In this document: piece after piece, positions 5,223-6,945 of the stretch | How the letters are laid out: every line of letters begins with the position of its first letter | Numbering within the stretch: position 1 is the first letter of the stretch | NCBI GenBank assembly: GCA_023452965.1 | Contig: JAEXUU010000789.1 | Span: forward strand, 1-6,945 | Source of the DNA: Pseudomonadota bacterium | Lineage (GTDB): Bacteria; Pseudomonadota; Alphaproteobacteria; Rhizobiales; Beijerinckiaceae | Direction of reading: 5' to 3' | Length of the DNA: 6,945 bases | Program-made: the position numbers and the translations under genes | Notes under the pieces: generated by a model | Told to the model about the DNA's origin: nothing | The model's input: the letters and a program-made list of their open reading frames with translations, nothing else | The model's database searches: none

Positions 5223-6677
5223 ATGACATTCGAGATCGCCGCCACCCCCGAAGCCGCCGTCGACCGGCTCGAGGCGCTCTACAGCCAGGCGAAGCAGGCT
5301 CTGTGCGACGACCTGCAACGCTTCTTCACCACGCAGGAGCCGCCAACGCCGGAAGAGCGCGGGCTCTATCGCTATCCGATGCTGCGCGTCACCTACGAGC
5401 CGTCGAAGCTGCCGGCGGCGACGCGGCGCGGCTATGCCAAATTCGCCATGCCCGGCGTCTACTCGACGACGGTGACGCATCCGGCCGAGTTCCGCGCCTA
5501 TCTGCTCGATCAGCTCCGGCCGCTGGTCGAGGAATACGGCGCCACCATCGAGACCGGCGTCAGCGCACAGGAGATCCCGTACCCTTACGCCCTCGACGGC
5601 GGCGATGAGCTCGGCCGCGGCAAGGTCTCTCCGGCCGAACTGGCGCGGCACTTCCCGACACCGCTGCTTTCGTTGGTCGGCGACGAGGTCGCCGACGGCT
5701 CGTTCGACATCATCGAGGGTGAGCCGCGCCCGCTTTCGCTCTTCGATGCGGTCAGGGTCGACTATTCACTGCGCCGCCTGGTCCACTACACCGGTACCGA
5801 CTGGCGCGCGGTCCAGCCCTGGGTGCTGCTGACCAATTACCACCGCTATGTCGACCAGTGCGTCCGGCTGGCCCTGGCCGAGATCGAGGCCGGCACGGCG
5901 CTGGCCTTGGTTGCGCCGGGCGGCGTCCGCATCGAGCGTGAGGGCATCGACGTCAGCGCCGCCGAGCGGGTGATGTCCGCGCCCTGGCACCGTTTCCAGA
6001 TGCCGGCCTATCACCTGATCCGGGCGAAGGGGGAAGGGGTGACGCTGGTCAATATCGGCGTCGGTCCTTCCAACGCCAAGAACATCACCGACCATCTCGC
6101 GGTGCTCAGGCCGAATTGCTGGCTGATGGTCGGCCATTGTGGCGGCCTGCGTCAGACCCAGATCATTGGCGACTACGTCCTCGCTCACGCCTATCTGCGC
6201 CAGGACGGCATTCTCGACGAGCTGGTCCCGCCGGACATCCCGATCCCGGCATTGGCAGAGGTCCAGGTCGCTCTGCAGGAGGCCGCCGCCGCCGTCACCG
6301 GCGAGAAGGGCGATCGGCTGAAGCAGCGCCTGCGCACCGGCACCGTGGTGACGCAGGACGACCGGAACTGGGAGCTGCGCTGGACCAAGGAGCGCAAGCG
6401 CATCAACCTGTCGCGCGCCATCGGCGTCGACATGGAATCGGGCACGATCGCCGCCCAGGGTTACCGTTTGCGCGTGCCCTACGGCACCTTGCTCTGCGTC
6501 TCCGACAAGCCGCTCCATGGCGAGATCAAGCTGCCCGGCGCCGCCAACGCCTTCTATGAGCGGGCGGTGAGCGAGCATCTGAAGATCGGCCTCGCCGCGC
6601 TGGAACGGCTGAAAGAGGCCGGCTCCTCGATCCATTCGCGCAAGCTCAGGAGCTTCGACGAGCCGCCCTTCCGCTGA
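5223..6677 (+). CDS. amn: AMP nucleosidase
   Basis: This cytosolic enzyme hydrolyses AMP to adenine and ribose 5-phosphate (EC 3.2.2.4), feeding purine salvage and adjusting the adenylate pool. In E. coli it is activated by MgATP and inhibited by phosphate. The protein has 484 residues, the same length as E. coli Amn, and extensive blocks match it: QEIPYPYALDG, DEVADGSFD and NYHRYVDQ in the N-terminal AMP-nucleosidase domain. In the nucleoside-phosphorylase-like C-terminal domain they are LVNIGVGPSNAKNITDHLAV, GHCGGLRQTQ, RLRTGTVVTQDDRNWELRW, DMES (403-406) and CVSDKPLHGEIKLPG with the catalytic-position D428. The C-terminus HSRKLRSFDEPPFR is also conserved. The start is the ATG at 5223, whose GGAG is 13 bases upstream, a little far. 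Upstream in-frame codons back to 5088 are spacer DNA. It is a monocistronic-looking gene, divergent from the VOC gene and followed by a GC-rich hairpin. Confidence 0.97.
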   Translation: MTFEIAATPEAAVDRLEALYSQAKQALCDDLQRFFTTQEPPTPEERGLYRYPMLRVTYEPSKLPAATRRGYAKFAMPGVYSTTVTHPAEFRAYLLDQLRPLVEEYGATIETGVSAQEIPYPYALDGGDELGRGKVSPAELARHFPTPLLSLVGDEVADGSFDIIEGEPRPLSLFDAVRVDYSLRRLVHYTGTDWRAVQPWVLLTNYHRYVDQCVRLALAEIEAGTALALVAPGGVRIEREGIDVSAAERVMSAPWHRFQMPAYHLIRAKGEGVTLVNIGVGPSNAKNITDHLAVLRPNCWLMVGHCGGLRQTQIIGDYVLAHAYLRQDGILDELVPPDIPIPALAEVQVALQEAAAAVTGEKGDRLKQRLRTGTVVTQDDRNWELRWTKERKRINLSRAIGVDMESGTIAAQGYRLRVPYGTLLCVSDKPLHGEIKLPGAANAFYERAVSEHLKIGLAALERLKEAGSSIHSRKLRSFDEPPFR

Positions 6678-6708
6678 GAGTGGCGGCCTGCTGGCTGATC
6701 GTGTCGGC

Positions 6709-6730
6709 GCGGGGCGCAGGGCTGCCCCGC
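6709..6730 (+). terminator. Probable amn transcription terminator hairpin
   Basis: GCGGGGC (6709-6715) pairs perfectly with GCCCCGC (6724-6730) around an 8-base loop, beginning 32 bases after the amn stop. The strong GC stem is right for a terminator, but no T-tract follows, so it may act only as a pause or Rho-associated element. Confidence 0.45.
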
Positions 6731-6760
6731 ATCGCCATCGCTGGGCATTTCCGGCGAGGC

Positions 6761-6773
6761 GGGCCATAGGCCC
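6761..6773. repeat. Small GC-rich hairpin downstream of amn
   Basis: GGGCC (6761-6765) and GGCCC (6769-6773) pair around the loop ATA. It follows the larger hairpin by 30 bases and could be a secondary 3'-end structure. The arms are short and it may be chance in GC-rich DNA. Confidence 0.25.
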
Positions 6774-6914
6774 CAGAGCATGCTGCGGAGATGTGGCAAC
6801 GATTGTCGTGTCGGACATGCTCCAAATCAATGCAATCGATCGCATTATCTGCGCGATCTGGCAGCCTCGCCGCTTGCAGGAAGGATTGCAGGGGAATTGG
6901 AGTCCGGAGTGACG

Positions 6915-6945
6915 ATGGCCCTGATCGGGCCGGCCGTTCTATGCG
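6915..6945 (+). CDS. Possible start of an unidentified gene, cut by the window end
   Basis: An ATG at 6915 is preceded at five bases by GGAG (6906-6909), itself in a purine-rich stretch, and opens a frame reading MALIGPAVLC to the window edge. Ten residues are too few to recognise a family. The hydrophobic opening would fit a membrane protein or signal peptide but proves nothing. The AT-richer DNA around 6820-6850 could hold its promoter. Confidence 0.35.
   Translation, partial: MALIGPAVLC

Larger units (their letters stand above)
6678..6914. other. Intergenic region downstream of amn
   Basis: This 237-bp stretch shows no convincing gene on either strand. It contains the two GC-rich hairpins listed separately, a small TGTC-g-GACA dyad (6809-6817) and a near-perfect 14-base palindrome TGCAATCGATCGCA (6831-6844, one mismatched pair). 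From about 6820 to 6850 it is richer in A and T, which would suit a promoter for the possible gene at 6915. No -35/-10 pair stood out. Confidence 0.5.

Noticed and set aside
4601..5608. Plus-strand open frame of 335 codons spanning the VOC gene and the start of amn
   Set aside because: It crosses two real genes on opposite strands and their shared promoter spacer, which no single gene would do, and has no motif.
6799..6817. Short overlapping dyads ACGA-ttg-TCGT and TGTC-g-GACA
   Set aside because: Four-base arms are expected by chance in DNA of this composition, and no gene or promoter position gives them meaning.
5766..6845. Minus-strand open frame of 359 codons opposite amn
   Set aside because: The plus strand encodes AMP nucleosidase with near-continuous similarity to the E. 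coli enzyme, so this is an antisense shadow.

Overview
The window is high-GC DNA with tightly packed genes, GGAG-type ribosome binding sites and a protein repertoire typical of an alphaproteobacterium. The order Hyphomicrobiales (Rhizobiales; for example a Bosea-, Methylobacterium- or Bradyrhizobium-like organism) fits best. This rests on an LdtR-like MarR regulator of the kind known from that order, a PrtD-type secretion ABC transporter and overall style. The genus cannot be fixed from the sequence alone.

Left part (1-3364). A type I secretion ABC transporter (minus strand, its C-terminal third cut off by the window edge) is divergent from a two-gene plus-strand unit. That unit encodes an LdtR-like MarR-family regulator and a family 4 glycosyltransferase whose start lies 52 bases inside the regulator gene. 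The 315-bp divergent spacer holds a markedly AT-rich core (about 1350-1500). Within the core are two clear inverted repeats and a candidate promoter for the transporter. The layout suggests a locally regulated secretion plus sugar-transfer (envelope or exoprotein) module, but that link is inference.

Middle part (3411-5074, all minus strand). In transcription order these are a VOC/PhnB-like protein, a GntR regulator of the FCD subfamily, and an OsmC-family protein. The last two are coupled by an ATGA stop/start overlap. A 28-bp perfect dyad (12-bp arms, 4-bp spacer) lies on the GntR start codon and contains a good -10 hexamer. The spacing predicts a leaderless GntR-osmC mRNA that the regulator could repress itself.

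Right part (5223-6945). AMP nucleosidase (amn) is complete at 484 residues and divergent from the VOC gene. A 19-bp GC-rich dyad sits just upstream of its ribosome binding site, and a GC-rich hairpin follows its stop. A possible new gene starts at 6915 and runs off the end.

No RNA gene, CRISPR array, insertion sequence, attachment site or phage gene was seen. The genes belong to known families. The parts worth a second look are the regulatory architecture (the GntR start-codon dyad and the AT-rich divergent spacer) and the regulator/glycosyltransferase/secretion neighbourhood.
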